From Zanthoxylum bungeanum (lineage: Eukaryota; Streptophyta; Magnoliopsida; Sapindales; Rutaceae), in NCBI GenBank assembly GCA_019454045.1, contig SKCR01021425.1, positions 1-64,000 of the forward strand: 64,000 nucleotides of DNA, written 5' to 3'. Shown in pieces: positions 34,924 to 47,186 of this stretch (the stretch's first letter is position 1; the number at the start of each line of letters is the position of its first letter). A model generated the notes under the pieces. It was not told the origin of the DNA, did not search any database, and saw only the letters and a program-made list of their open reading frames with translations. Position numbers and translations under genes: made by a program.

Positions 34924-35890
34924 TTGAAAGACTTATGCATTGTAAAAAGAAAACATCATGTAAGAAAGAAAGTTTTTCTAGCTAAACAGGTAAGTTTTAT
35001 TCTCTCAACCGATAATGCATTGAAATACAAAGACCCAAGTTGTCCTACTATTTCTTGTATTATTGGAAATCATAAAATTGAACATGCATTACTTGATCTT
35101 GGAGCTAGTGTCAATTTACTTCCATTTTCGGTTTACCAACAACTTAATATTGACGAGTATCAATTTCAACTACTATTTTACTTGCGGATAGATCAGTCAA
35201 GGTACCGAAATGAATTATGAAAGATGTGTTATTACAAGTCGATAAATTCATATATCATATGGATTTTATTATCCTGAAAACAAAACACGTAGCAGACAGT
35301 TATAAGCCAATTCCTGTAATATTTTGTCGTCTATTTTTAGCAACAGCTAATGCTTTAATTAATTGCAGTAATGGAATCATGAATTTTTATTAGGCAATAT
35401 GATGTTGGAGCTTAATATTTTTAACATGTGCAAACAACCATACGATGACGACAGTGAAAATGAGAGCATGAAACGAATTAAACCAATTTTAGAGGAACAT
35501 ATTCAGGGGAGTTTATCTAACCCATGGACATTTGTACAACTAATTTTCTTGAATCAAGTATGCAATTATATTTGGATATTTATAATGATTTTTATTTACT
35601 TGATTCTACACAGGTATTGGAAGATGATGAGAGAAATAAAATTTTGAGGAACTAGACACACTTAAATAAGAAAAACACGAAGAAGCACCCGAATTAGAAT
35701 TAAAGACTTTGCTTGAAGGATTGAAATAAATATTTCTTAGAGATAAACAAACTTACCATGCAGTAATTTCTTCTTCCCTTGGCATTATCAAGAAGGTAAG
35801 TTTTTAAATGTGTTGAGAGAACATAAATAAGGAATTTGATGGAATTTAAAAGATATAAAATACATTAATCCTTTAAAATACACATGCATA
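34924..35890 (+). pseudogene. Element B protease and start of RT
   Basis: ISCIIGNHKIEHALLDLGAS then VNLLPFSVYQQL gives the DLGAS active site. After a shift come LLQVDKFIYHMDFIIL and FLATANALINCSNG. The linker ELNIFNMCKQPYDDDS and an acidic stretch lead into remnants of the RT N-terminus (LELKTLLEGLK, AVISSSLG, 35690-35800). It then breaks off at a deletion. Confidence 0.78.
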
Positions 35891-35939
35891 ATACATCTAA
35901 AAGGTAATGTCATTACACATTGACCACCTAAAAAAGGTT

Positions 35940-36360
35940 AAACCTTAACAAGAAAGAAATGGTTAAAACAAGAGTCTTTAAATTTCTTGATTCATTCATC
36001 TCTTATATACCTGGTTTGGAGAAAAACACATATACTATGAAATAAAGAGATAAACAATTAGGTGTTTGTTATAAATATGCACGTTGAACGTGCAACACTT
36101 GTTGTCGTTATTTATGAATAATGTCTAATAATTGCGAAGAAAAATTCAACTCATTAGAGATGGCTTGAGTAGGGAGTCATTAGATAATATATCATTGACT
36201 CTTGAGACGCATCCTAATGGATTTGATAGACTGATTCGCAATTTACATACTTAATTTAAAAAAGAAAGACAACAATACAGTCTTGAGAATCCGACTTTAA
36301 AAGATCATGTTTACCAATTTATAAGAAAATTGGATGGGAAGCATATCTCCGACCCATAAA
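35940..36360 (+). pseudogene. Element B ORF-X copy
   Basis: Conceptual reading gives DSFISYIPGLEKNTYTMK, QLGVCYKYAR, CNTCC, MSNNCEEKFNS and, further on, ESDFKRSCLPIYKKIGWEA, matching the order of ORF-X in gypsy-1 (18100-18480). It is riddled with stops. Retention of peptide similarity while the DNA has diverged points to past coding. Confidence 0.5.
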
Positions 36361-36499
36361 GGGTATTCAAGCCGTTACTGGTCGTAAAACCAGAGGAAGA
36401 TGTGAACCACAATCACAACTATCAGTACATATTGTTTCAATTTATTGTTTTGATTTCATTTACTTTAAATTATTGTTTCAATTTAATTTAATTTACTGC

Positions 36500-36711
36500 T
36501 TTGATTTCTTTTACTTTAATTTTGCTGACAACATCTAATATTTTTTACTTTCACGATCTATTTTACTGTTCATATGACAGTTTTCATTTTGCAAATAATA
36601 GTGTCTTTATTACTCACCATTTTTCAGGATCTATTAATACAGCTCATCATTTCTCTATTCGACACATCCAAATAAGAGAGTGTGTAAAAAATGGAGAAAA
36701 CTTCAAGACGA
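36500..36711 (+). pseudogene. Element B LOG upstream region and first codons
   Basis: Contains TTTCACGATCTATTTTACT, ATTACTCACCATTTTTCAGG and CTATTAATACAGC, matching the LOG upstream region in gypsy-1 and gypsy-2 with a decayed TATA box (about 36632). An ATG at 36691 then reads MEKTSRR before a TGA, equal to the MEATSRR start of the other copies. The rest of LOG is deleted. Confidence 0.65.
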
Positions 36712-36750
36712 TGAGTCACTATTATCTGTTTATTTTATGGATCTAGCTCA

Positions 36751-37290
36751 ACATATTAATCTTATTTATATTATAATATATGAATTATAATATGAAGACT
36801 AATAGTTAATATTCTCTTATATTTGTGAGTGCCTGGATTCGCTATATACAATCTCATCTTGGTTGGCATAGTTAATACTTTACCCCATATTATATGAGAG
36901 AGTAATTTAAATCTGGACTACTTATCGACAAAATTGTACACCGCATTTATGGATGATTTTATATATTTTGGCATAATTGAGTACCTATTTGGATTTGTTA
37001 TAGATAAATATTGTCACTACCTATATGGGTTGTTTTATATGTTTTGGCATAATTAATTTCTGAAATAAATTAACTAGGTAATAATGATAATTTATATATT
37101 ATAAAAAGTAAGATTTCTTTATATTTGAAATATCAAGAGTGAATTCATTAACCCTAGTATATTATTAATTTTTACTAGAATTATTATTTTAATTTACTAA
37201 ATATATTCTCTGTGGATCGACCTTGGACTTACCTGGTTATTTTATTATTTCGAAACTCTTATACTTGAGAGTAAAGAACCACTTTGTAAG
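36751..37290 (+). mobile_element. Element B 3' LTR, left part
   Basis: Matches LTR A from about 10165 to 10770 (ATTAATCTTATTTATATTAT through GGATCGACCTTGGACTTACC to GTAAAGAACCACTTTGTAAG). It lacks the first 830 or so bases. It is interrupted at 37291 by solo LTR S; the last bases, TGTGTCA, are at 58142-58148. Confidence 0.8.
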
Positions 37291-39959
37291 TGTTAGGGTT
37301 GGTGCTCTGAGCGCTAATCCGGATCATATTTATGTCTGATTCATGAATACAAGCAATACATTTTTCCATAATATTACTAATTTATGGTAGCACCTTTTGT
37401 ATATTCGATCTAATTAATTATATTGAAACTAAATCGTGTTTAGTGATATATACATATTAGACAAAGACCCGATAATATATAATGTAGTGCACAATTACAA
37501 CGTAGCTTGTAATTGACATTGGGAAGCGTCACTACTAGAAATATATTATCAAATTAAGTTCCTGGTCAAGATTTACTGACACGGGTCGGTTTGTAAAATC
37601 CGTTGAGACCAGTACATGTCGTATATCGGATTTGGTCCGATGGTTTATCCCAATGAACCATGAGTCTCGGGAGACTCGTATAGACGTGTAGATGTTTATT
37701 TGATAAACACTAAACGACTCACCGAAGATTACCTAATAGATGGTACACCAACGTCAATAGAAATCTTGTTGGGTTGAGTAGCATAATGATTCTTTGACTT
37801 GAGATACCACTGTGGTTATATGAGTTATCCTCCACACTTAGATGGCATTCACGTCACCGATCTATTAAGATCAGACCACCGCCTGTTCGTTGGGTGTGGA
37901 CTCATGCTCATGATATCCTCTGTGTATCAAGAAAGGATCTGTCAGTCCTGTGTACATGGCATATGTGTCCATTATATGATTAGCAGTCTGTTTAATCCAT
38001 GGTTATGGTATACTTCGGAAGTAAGTTGCGAGTGTTATTTAGAAGATTGCTAATAGATACATCGACACGATTATACCTATAGAGATTTGACATTTATATC
38101 TATATCTCTGGAATATTCCGGATACCTGTGACGGAGGGATTATACGTATGCAATGACCTCGACCTATATGATTCAGCGAGTTTATATGTGGTCGTCATAA
38201 TTTACAAGTGGGTGAATTATGGACACGAAATTGGATTTTATGACGGATATGCCTGAATCTAGAGAGTCACTAATGAAATATACTCGTAGAGCATTGGGGC
38301 AACTTTTATGAATAATGGAGATTATCTATAAATCGTTTAACGGTTAAACAAAAAATACATGCAATCGGGACCTAACAGTCATTTTAGAATTAATGTGTAT
38401 TTGTGTTTAATACTTGATTTTATTAAATACAATTAATAAAATATCAAATTGTGATATTTGACATATATCATTTATATATATGTATTTCAATATTTAAAGT
38501 AAATATATTACATATATTTGGATATTTGTATTTAATTATTTAAATGTTAAATAATTAAGTTAATTAAATAACAAAATATATTTTACATGATTTATGCTTT
38601 TAAATGGCTTGATACCATTGGTCCATTTGTGTATTTACTTTATCAAAGATAAATGTTAACTTTATTAAAGTAAAATGTGTTCCAATGGAAATCAAACAAA
38701 AATTGAAATAATTGTTATTTAATTTTCTTGATAAATTCGGCCAAGGGAAATGATTTAAAAAAAAATTGTTTTGTTTTCATTTTTCAACAATTACACAAGT
38801 TATCAAAATAATTACAAAGAAAAGGTTGAGAGAAAAGTGAAAGAAAAAGAGAAAAAACTTGATCCAAGCTTGGAATTTGTAAGTTTTTTTTTAACTTTCT
38901 TTAATTAGAAAATTATTTCTAAGTATCTAAGCTTCATTATATGTTTCTTAGGATTTTCTCTACTTTTTTATGTATGTAATTACATGGTTGTAAACTTATT
39001 TGAAAGATGAGCATATATGTTAATTAAATATTGAATGAAATTGTTCATTTAATAATTTTTAAGCCATTTGATGGAGAAGTTGTCATTCTAGAGTTGCTTA
39101 GTCATTCATAAATGACCTAGAATTGTTCTTGAGTTGTTTCATGATGGTGATACTTGTTTGGTTTGGTAAAGATTGGATTAAAGTATTGAATTTGTTTAAT
39201 TTGGTGTATTTTGTCAATTTGAAGAAATTTAAAATTAGGGTTCATAACCCTTTCCAAATTTGGGGAATTTCATATATGTGATTTAATTTGACGTATATAT
39301 GATGTATATTAAATTTGGGATTGATTGGATTTGATCTTGATATGTTTTGAACTAAAAATAACCAAATTGTAAATCTTGGAAATTATTGGGGCTGTTCGGA
39401 AATTTCAGAAAAAATTGGAATTTTTGTTGCAAATTATATTTCTTGTATTAGACATGTATAAATCATTTTGGACTGATTTGGAATCACTTAAATATGTATT
39501 TGACAATTTAAGGACCAAAATGATCAAAATGATCAAAATGTAAAGTTTAGGGGTCTCACGGTAATTACTGATAAATCTGATTTTTCAGATAAAAAAATCA
39601 GTTTTTATTTATTGAGTAATTAGAATAAATTGGTTTATTTTAATTGCCCAAGAAAAATATTTATCGGAAATTATTTCGGAGTGAAAATACGCGAAAATGG
39701 CGAAAAACGGCGTCATCGGGTAACGGCTGCCCAAACAGTGAACTGGTCACTGTTCGGGCAGTCCTATGAACTGTCCAAATATTTTTGGGGCTGACCTGGG
39801 CAGTCCCCATGTACATTGGTCAGTCGGTTCGGCCGGAAACGCATTTTATGCTATTTTGGGGAAAAATATTTTCGCAAAAGTTTTGCGACGTTTCTATATT
39901 ATTTATGTCGTTAAATATTATCGAATAAATAAGTGTAGGTGAAATATGAATGAATTATT

Positions 39960-41854
39960 TGTTGGGTTTCTAAGGTTAATCCCAAGATCATTTTAAGCAT
40001 AAAACATGTGTGAATACGCAAAGAAGTAGCGGAAAATACTTACAATGCTCGGTTGGATGTGGTGATAACGAAAATTTGCCTCCTTTGAAGTGCTCCAAGC
40101 TTTCTTTGATTGTATGTTTGAGCTCCAAGCTTTGAAGTTTGATTCCAAACTCAATGGGAAAAGTTTCCCTATCACCTTTGTATGCTTCTTTATGTGCTAA
40201 CACTAGGAAAATTTTGCAACAAAATTTCCCCTTGGTTCTTTGAAACTCACGGCAATTGGAGAGAATAAAGAGAGGAGAGAGCTTTTAATTTTTGTGTTTT
40301 GTTTTTCTAAAAAACCTAATACCAAAAAGTCTCTCAAATTTGGTATATGGTTTTCCAAAAAGCTAAAGCAAATGTTTGGAGGGAAAATTGCATTTAATGT
40401 CCCCAACCACTGCCATCACTCAACTTTGACACTTGATGGACAAGTGATGTAAGTTGTGATGTGACTTGTGGGCCCCACTTTAATTCAAAATCTGAGTGGG
40501 CTCGCAAACACATTTCGGGCTCTGGTTCGTTAATTCCGAATTAACGAATTTTCCGTTGCGACTTAATTAAATCAAATTTAATTAAATAATTATACCTAGT
40601 AAAATTACTATTAAAGTCGCTCGCAAATTAATTCTAAATTTAATCGTTCGTCCGAATTAAAATCCAATTTTAATTCCGTTATGAAATCTAATTTCATTTA
40701 ATATATCGAATATATTATTTTTATCGATTAATTCGAAATTAATCGTTCTCTCTCTTTTAATTGAATTTTATCCCAGATAAATTCTCGCCGTAATTAATCC
40801 TAGATTAATTATGTTCGAGTCAAACGTCATCGATGAATCTTCGGGAAGCGACCCATGAGATCTCTAGATATGTTGGCAGTAAATCCGGTTGTCGAACTAT
40901 CCGAATACGTACGTACCCGGTACCACGTTTTTACCGATTTACAAGACATGGTTTGCTTCTAGCAAAGCACCGTGCCTACCCAATTCTCCAGAAATATTCT
41001 TTAAATGAATATATAATCTTTATCAGGCGTAGTATATGTAGTATTGCGTATTGCGATCCAGTATCTGATGTCACATGCAAGGCCTGAGGCTGGAATATTG
41101 TCTTCCCCGTACGAAGCATATATCGGATCACAAACAACTAGTCTCTATAATCGGATAATCATGACCTTGTCATATTATCCCGATAATTGCAACATAATAG
41201 AGAACCAGTTATGTATCTCTCTGTGATCTTCATCTCCATATGATTCAAGTGATACTTTCATCCTGACATCACACCCAATACACTATAATTCTCAATAAAC
41301 CCAAAAGAGGCTTACACAGAACCTGTTAAAGTCTCGGACGATCAAAACCAAAGCGTATTGATTGTCGCAAGTACTAGCGATACAAGTCTCAGGTTAAAAC
41401 CAAATACACCTACCCTGATGCGGATTCCCATAGACACATAGTCATACTACGAATGGGATTCCGCGGGGTCTATCCAGAGCGAAGCTGTTTCCATACCATT
41501 GGTAAACACAAACTCCTATTACACTTGCATAAGTATCTAATACTTAAATATATGAGAACTATGTCGTTATTCTCCCACAACGCGCACAAGTGCAATACTA
41601 GTTTATTCCGCATTATTGATGTCTAGTCTCGATAATACTACGACTAGGGATATTAAATGATTAAACCTTTATGGATTGATATTGTCTTATATCTTATAAT
41701 CCGGAACTAATCATAAGGACTTATCATTTATATATACAAGTAATCTAATTACAAAATGATAAAATAGCAATTTCCATTGTCACATAGTTAATTTGTACAA
41801 AAATCACAATGTCTTTATACAAATAGTGACGCTATGGGTCATAATTGTCCAACA
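39960..41854 (-). mobile_element. copia-2 3' LTR
   Basis: Partner of 56133-58027, identical in length. On the minus strand it follows the polypurine tract AAGTGGGAGAT (41855-41865). The family is related to the two solo LTRs at 58903-62957 (shared GAATCTTCGGGAAGCGACCC and CAAAGCACC segments). Confidence 0.92.
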
Positions 41855-41868
41855 ATCTCCCACTTGGC

Positions 41869-42479
41869 CTATAGCCAGTCACTCAAGTATCTAACACCTG
41901 AACTATGTACATGTCGCTCAAACTTTTGCTGATGAATAACTTTCATCAGCGAATCTGCAATGTTGTCATCTGATGTGACCTTCTCGATCTTTTCATCGCC
42001 ACGATGTATGATCTCACAAATCAGATGGAAACGTCGAAGAACATTCTTGGATCGTTGATGAGACCGCGGTTCCTTAGCCTGCGTTATAGCCCCGTTATTT
42101 TCACAATACAATGGAACGGGCTCAGCTACTAATAAAACTACTCCTAATCCAATTAGGAATTTACGGATCCAAACTGCCTTTTTACTGCTTCAGCTGCAGC
42201 AATATATTTCGCTTCTATTGTTGAATCGGCAATAGTCTCTTGCTTGGAAGATTTACAGCTTATTGCTCCGTTGTTTAAACAAAATATGTACCCAGATTGT
42301 GACTTACAGTCGTCTTTATCGGTTTGGAAACTTGCATCGGTAAACCTAGTTACCTCAATTTCTCTATCTCCATAGATTAAGAAATCATCTTTATTTCGTC
42401 TAAGATACTTAAGGATGTTCTTAACCGCCATCCAGTGACCATCACCTAGATCGGCCTGATAGCGACTACACATGCTCAA
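41869..42479 (-). pseudogene. copia-2 RNase H
   Basis: SMCSRYQADLGDGHWMAVKN starts the connection. RNase H reads FTDASFQTDKDDCKSQSGYI, ISCKSSKQETIADSTIEAKY then YCENNGAITQAKEPRSHQRS, RRFHLICEIIHRGD and SDDNIADSLMKV near the C-terminus. A frameshift near 42120-42155 separates the two parts; otherwise it is full length. Confidence 0.88.
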
Positions 42480-42497
42480 AGCATAGGAGACATCAGG

Positions 42498-43397
42498 TCA
42501 CGTACATATCATGGCATACATGATCGATCCAAATGCCGAAGCGAACGAGATCTGACTCATGTTGTCTCTCTCATCTTGGGTTTTAGGATACATGTCCTTA
42601 GATAGAGTGACATCATGTGACACTGGCAACAGTCCCCTCTTAGACTGTTCCATGTTGAATCTCTTCAACACTTTGTCAATATACATGCTCTGGGAGAGTC
42701 CAAACAGCTTTCTAGATCTATCCCGGTAGATCTTTATTCCTAGAATAAAGACTGCTTCTCCCAGATCCTTCATGGAGAATTTTAATGAAAGCCAAGCTTT
42801 CACCGATTGTAGCATGGGAATGTCATTGCCAATAAGCAATACATCATCAATGTAAAAGACAATGAATGTCAGTGCGCTCTCACTAACTTTCTTATATACA
42901 CAAGGATCATCCTCGTTTTGAATGAAATCATATTCTTTTATGATCTCATCAAAACGTTGGTTCCAAGAACGCGATGCTTGCTTCAATCCATAAATGGATC
43001 GATTTAACTTGCAAACCTTGTCTGCATGTTTTGGTACGACAAAACCGTCAGGCTGTTGCATATAAATATCCTCCAAAAGGCTTCTGTTAAGGAAATAGGT
43101 TTTGACGTCCATCTGCCATATCTCATAATCGAAATATGCAGTAATAGCAAGCATTATCCAAATGGATTTAATCATGGCAACAGGTGAAAAAATTTCATCG
43201 TAATCGACACCATGTCGTTGAGGATACCCTTTCGCTACAAGCCTAGCTTTATACGTTTGTATGTTGCCATCCATGTCGGTCTTCTTCTTGAAGACCCATT
43301 TGCTACCAATAGGCTTTACGCCTTCTGGTGCATCAACCAGTGTCCAAACTTGGTTGGTGTACATGGAATCCATTTTAGATTCATGGCATCTTGCCAT
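42498..43397 (-). CDS. copia-2 reverse transcriptase (open frame)
   Basis: An uninterrupted 299-residue frame. It copies element RNA into DNA within the virus-like particle. Blocks: WTLVDAPEGVKPIGSKWVFK, YKARLVAKGYPQRHGVDYDE, FSPVAMIKSIWIM, EIWQMDVKTYFLN, CKLNRSIYGLKQASRSWNQR, the catalytic FIVFYIDDVLLIGND, and SLKFSMKDLGEAVFILGIKI. The catalytic box is YIDD where copia elements usually have YVDD. The frame stops in the connection at SIMYAMICT, just before a stop, and is shifted relative to the upstream integrase frame (43316-43816). It is part of a broken polyprotein. Confidence 0.9.
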   Translation of the reverse strand: MARCHESKMDSMYTNQVWTLVDAPEGVKPIGSKWVFKKKTDMDGNIQTYKARLVAKGYPQRHGVDYDEIFSPVAMIKSIWIMLAITAYFDYEIWQMDVKTYFLNRSLLEDIYMQQPDGFVVPKHADKVCKLNRSIYGLKQASRSWNQRFDEIIKEYDFIQNEDDPCVYKKVSESALTFIVFYIDDVLLIGNDIPMLQSVKAWLSLKFSMKDLGEAVFILGIKIYRDRSRKLFGLSQSMYIDKVLKRFNMEQSKRGLLPVSHDVTLSKDMYPKTQDERDNMSQISFASAFGSIMYAMICT

Positions 43398-44455
43398 AAA
43401 CCGGAGTCGATACCTTGTATCGCTTCCTCATACGTAGCCGGTTCATCTTCCTTAATAAGATTAATATCCACATGAGGTGAGATCAGAAACCCATACCTCT
43501 CAGGTTGTTTTCTGACTCTCTCCGACCTACGTGGTTCTTGTGTATTCGAAGATTGTGGTACAGTCTCATCCCTGATGAACTGTTCATGTTCCGTTAAGGA
43601 ATCAGTGCCAGGAACAGTATCACTCTGATTTTCAAAGAGTTCTACTTTCCTCCCACTAACCACTACATTTAGGAATTCCCTTTCAAGGAAAACCGCATGT
43701 AGAGTAACAAATATTTTGTTCTCTTGTAGGTTGTAAAAGTAATATCTTTTGGTTTCCCTATGATAACCTACAAATAAACAATTATCCGATTTGGGTTCAA
43801 GTTTGGTTCCATCCAAACGTTTAAGGTATGCCCAGCAACCCCAAATCTTCAGGAATGAGAAACCCGGTTTCTTTCATGTCCATATTTCATACGGAGTATG
43901 TTGAACAGACTTTGACGGAACCTTATTCAAAATAAGTATTGCACTGTTCAATACATATCCCCAGAAGGAAATAGATAGCTCTGTGCGACTCATCATCGAC
44001 CTTACCATGTCTACCAAAGTTTGGTTTCTCCGTTCGAACACACCGTTTAATTGCGGTGTTCCGGGAGGAGTCCACTGTGGAAGAATACCATACTCTTTCA
44101 AGTAATCAAGAAACTCATTACTTAAGTATTCTCCACCACGGTCCGACAGTAATGTTTTAATACTTTTGCCGGTCTGTTTTTCTACTTCGTGTCGAAACTC
44201 TTTGAATTTCTCAAAGGTTTCCGACTTGTGTCTCATAAGATACACATAACCATAACGCGATACATCATCTGTAAAGGTTACAAAGTATTCATATCCACCT
44301 CTAGCCTGGCTAGACATGGGCCTACATACGTCACTATGAACGAGGGCTAACAGTTCTGTGGCACGTGCACCTTTACCGCTAAAAGGTGTTTTGGGCATTT
44401 TGCCTAATAAATAAGATTCGCAGACGTCATATGAATTTGGATCAAATCCGTCCAA
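43316..44455 (-). pseudogene. copia-2 integrase
   Basis: Core frame 43874-44455: CESYLLGKMPKTPFSGKGA, HSDVCRPMS, GYEYFVTFTDDVSRYGYVYL, LLSDRGGEYLSNEF and the WTPPGTPQLNGVFERRN segment holding the third acidic residue; D, D and E are all present. The distal frame 43316-43816 reads NCLFVGYHRETKRYYFYN, KIFVTLHAVFLEREF and an acidic linker to RT. One stop or frameshift separates the two. Close to intact. Confidence 0.9.
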
Positions 44456-44500
44456 GTACCCACTCTTCGAAAGTGTGGATACGCGAGTCTTGTTAATGTG

Positions 44501-44931
44501 TCACAGACGAAAATGCCACATATAAGTTTCATCTTTGTTACTTAGTTTAAGCCTTTTGTTTGTTACATTATATGTTTGAGATTGAATTATATTCAAAATA
44601 TAAATACCATTATTCACATCAGCACTGCATATCTCCATATCATTTTTGTAAATAAAACACCCAGTGTTTCTAAAACAAAAGTATACCCACATTGGGCTAA
44701 TAAAGATACAGAATAATAATATTCCTAGTCAACTAGGTACATAATAACAGTCTGAAGATTTAGTACATGCCCCGAGGGAAGTTCCAAAATGTAAGTCCCA
44801 ACAGCCAAAATGGCGACTCTAGTCATATTTCCAACTCGGAGGTATATCTCTCTTAAGGCTAGTCTCATGCTAATCTGCAGATCCTGCACATCAGTACATA
44901 TATAAGTACCACAACCAGAATCAAAATCCAA
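44501..44931 (-). pseudogene. copia-2 protease and pre-integrase region
   Basis: FDSGCGTYICTDVQDL carries the DSG active site of the copia protease (44931). Then ILAVGTYILELPSGHVLNLQ, a break, and the pre-integrase segment with NGIYILN and ETYMWHFRLCH. Gypsy-2 separates this from gag, about 100 bases upstream. Confidence 0.82.
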
Positions 44932-45026
44932 TTTTAAAACTAGAAGTAGACATGTTTATTTCTATAACAAACATACCTGAAGTCGGTGCCTTGTCCGCTT
45001 TGATTTCCTTTATGAGTGCCTTGTAC

Positions 45027-47186
45027 TGACCGGCGTAAACACACACGTATAACGCAAGCGCACGTATCGTTCAAGTAGTATAAAAATATCGATCCCACGA
45101 GGACTTAATTCCTACTGTTGTTATTAATTATTGATTCTATTTATTTAGAAATATCTAATTGAGGGAGAAGAGAATGATTGCTTGATTGATTGGTTGATTG
45201 TAGTTTTGCAAAAATAAAAATAAATAAAAAGACAAAAGAAAATATTAAGGAGAATAACAAAAGACACAAAGATCTAGGGTGTGAATCCTTCTAATATCTT
45301 TTAAAAGATGAAGTGATTATTTTATGTTTGTGTAATAAATCAGTTTACTAACCTGGAACACTAAATTATGCAAAAGCCTCTGTCGATGGTCAGACGCAAA
45401 TACCCAGTTTAACCCAATTGAATCATATGTCTATGTCAACCCAATTATCTGGATTTATTAAGTTTAAGTTCCAATTATGGCTACCCCCGCCGACAGGTAT
45501 ATGTATATCCTGTAAGGAAATCTATTAAAGGGTTATCTATCCTCAAGGAAGATCGTGGGCTATTAAGTCTAAGGTTGAAACCTAAAATCCCTATGTCTAG
45601 TTCATTTTAGATTTACCACATCAATCTATTGGTAATCAGACAACAAGAAGCATTAAGCTTAAGACTTAATAAGTAAACCTTTAAATTACCCAAACTATAA
45701 AATAACCCCTTATAAACCGGTGATATTAGAATTCATCACAACCCCAGATAACTAACACATAACTAAGGCTAGTAAGAACTTAAAAGTAAAAGACATAAAG
45801 TAAAAATACTGAAAAGTAAAAGACATAAAGAAAAAGCTGAAAAGTAAAATAAAATACTAAGGTAAAAGGAATTACTTTAATATTTACTATTTTAGATATC
45901 TCCCATAAAGTAATATATAAACTTGTGATTCTTTTTCCAACCAGCCATATAAGCGGTAATCTGATTAAGTCAAATAAGTCCAACCAGCCATAATGGCAGA
46001 ACCAAAATTAAATTACCAACCGACCAATCTGGCGGTATCCTTGTTTAGTCAGGTTTAAACCAGATTAAATGAATTACCAACCGAATCTGGCGGTATCCTT
46101 TTTAAGTCATATTTTAAATAGTGAATATATTATTTTTAAGGGAGATTAATCTAAATAGTAACAGTAAAAGAATTACCTTTCACCCTAGCTGGAGAAGTTT
46201 TTACTCCTCATGGTAAATAGTAAAAATGTAAAAGTAAAAAAGTAAATTACTATATTAACAAAACGTAATTAAAATTATTTACAAAAAAAACTAAAAAAAA
46301 CTAAAAACTAAAAGAAACTAGAGAGAGAAACTCTCTCTTACAGAGAATAGAAGAGATAGAATGGTACAACAAAATCTGAAATCTCGAGCTCAATTTATAG
46401 CGCGGATAAGCTTCCAGCGTCGCGACGCCAAGGCCTCTGGCGTCGTCGCCTACGCCAGATTCTGTCGACGTGGCACGCTCTCTGTTTACAGATTCTGGAT
46501 AAGCTGATAAGGTGACACGTGGCGAGGTAGTTGGGCTTCAATTATTGTGACACGTGGCGGCTTCTGATGGTCGAGGAGATTCTTATCCGCCACGTGTCAA
46601 ATAAGGATTAGATACTCAATTATTAACGCTGATGTGGCGGTGACGTGGGAAAGAGAGTGTCGGCACCGTAGAATGCTGACACGTGGCGCTTCCTGATTGG
46701 CTGATGATGATGTGGCAATGACGTGGCAATTTGACTTGGTCACCTGGTTGTGGCTGATGACGTGGTAATGACGTGGAGTGACACGTGGCACGTGGCGATG
46801 ATGACTGTCGGCACCGTAGGATGCTGACACGTGTCACGGCGCATGTTAGAAGATCGGCTGTGATGGTGACACGTGGCACGGCACACGTTAGCAAAGTCAA
46901 ACTTTTCTCAGATTCTGATTTTGGGACCCGACGCATGTTAGCACTGTTCGGCGCACGTTAGGCGTCGCGACACTGAATGTCTTGGCGTCGCGACGCGGGA
47001 AATTACCAAAATGCCATTTTCGTCCAATTTTCACTGTTTTGGCCCAAATCACCTCCACAATGTCCTGAAACTTATTTATCTACAAAATAACACAAAACAC
47101 ATCAAAACGTTCACAAAACTCAAGAAAAACTATACAAAATATTAGGTTAAATGAGTGGAAAATAGTGATAGATTTACCACTCATCA
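45027..47186 (-). mobile_element. gypsy-2 3' LTR
   Basis: Partner of 51042-53218. It contains CCAACCGACCAATCTGGCGG-type repeats (about 45905-46120), a TATA box on the minus strand (CTATAAAT, 46393-46400), GCGTCGCGACGC motifs (46418, 46966-46999) and a dense G-box cluster upstream of the TATA box (46516-46875). Confidence 0.9.
46516..46875. promoter_or_regulatory. Cluster of eight CACGTG G-boxes in U3
   Basis: Exact CACGTG at 46516, 46551, 46591, 46680, 46782, 46789, 46828 and 46870, mostly as GACACGTGGC, plus further ACGTGG half-matches. In plants these are binding cores for bZIP (ABRE/G-box) and bHLH factors. The block lies 110 to 480 bases upstream of the LTR TATA box. The partner LTR has seven exact copies (52543, 52619, 52708, 52813, 52822, 52861, 52903), with one changed to CATGTG. 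Response to ABA or light is inferred from the motif only. Confidence 0.8.

Larger units (their letters stand above)
32764..36750 (+). mobile_element. Internal region of Athila-like element B
   Basis: Continues the interior that began after the primer-binding site at 11731. Order on the + strand: leader, gag, protease, the start of RT, a deletion joint near 35890-35940, ORF-X, and the upstream region and first codons of LOG. A second deletion joint (36712-36750) leads into the middle of the 3' LTR. RT core, RNase H, integrase and nearly all of LOG are absent. Confidence 0.8.

Noticed and set aside
40833..41226. Overlapping frames in the copia-2 3' LTR
   Set aside because: LTR sequence; short, no domain, low coding character.
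46597..46936. Open frames on the minus strand rich in Arg/His/Ser, repeated at 52625-52969
   Set aside because: They are translations of the G-box-rich U3 in the two gypsy-2 LTRs; no domain, and the second copy exists because the LTR is duplicated.
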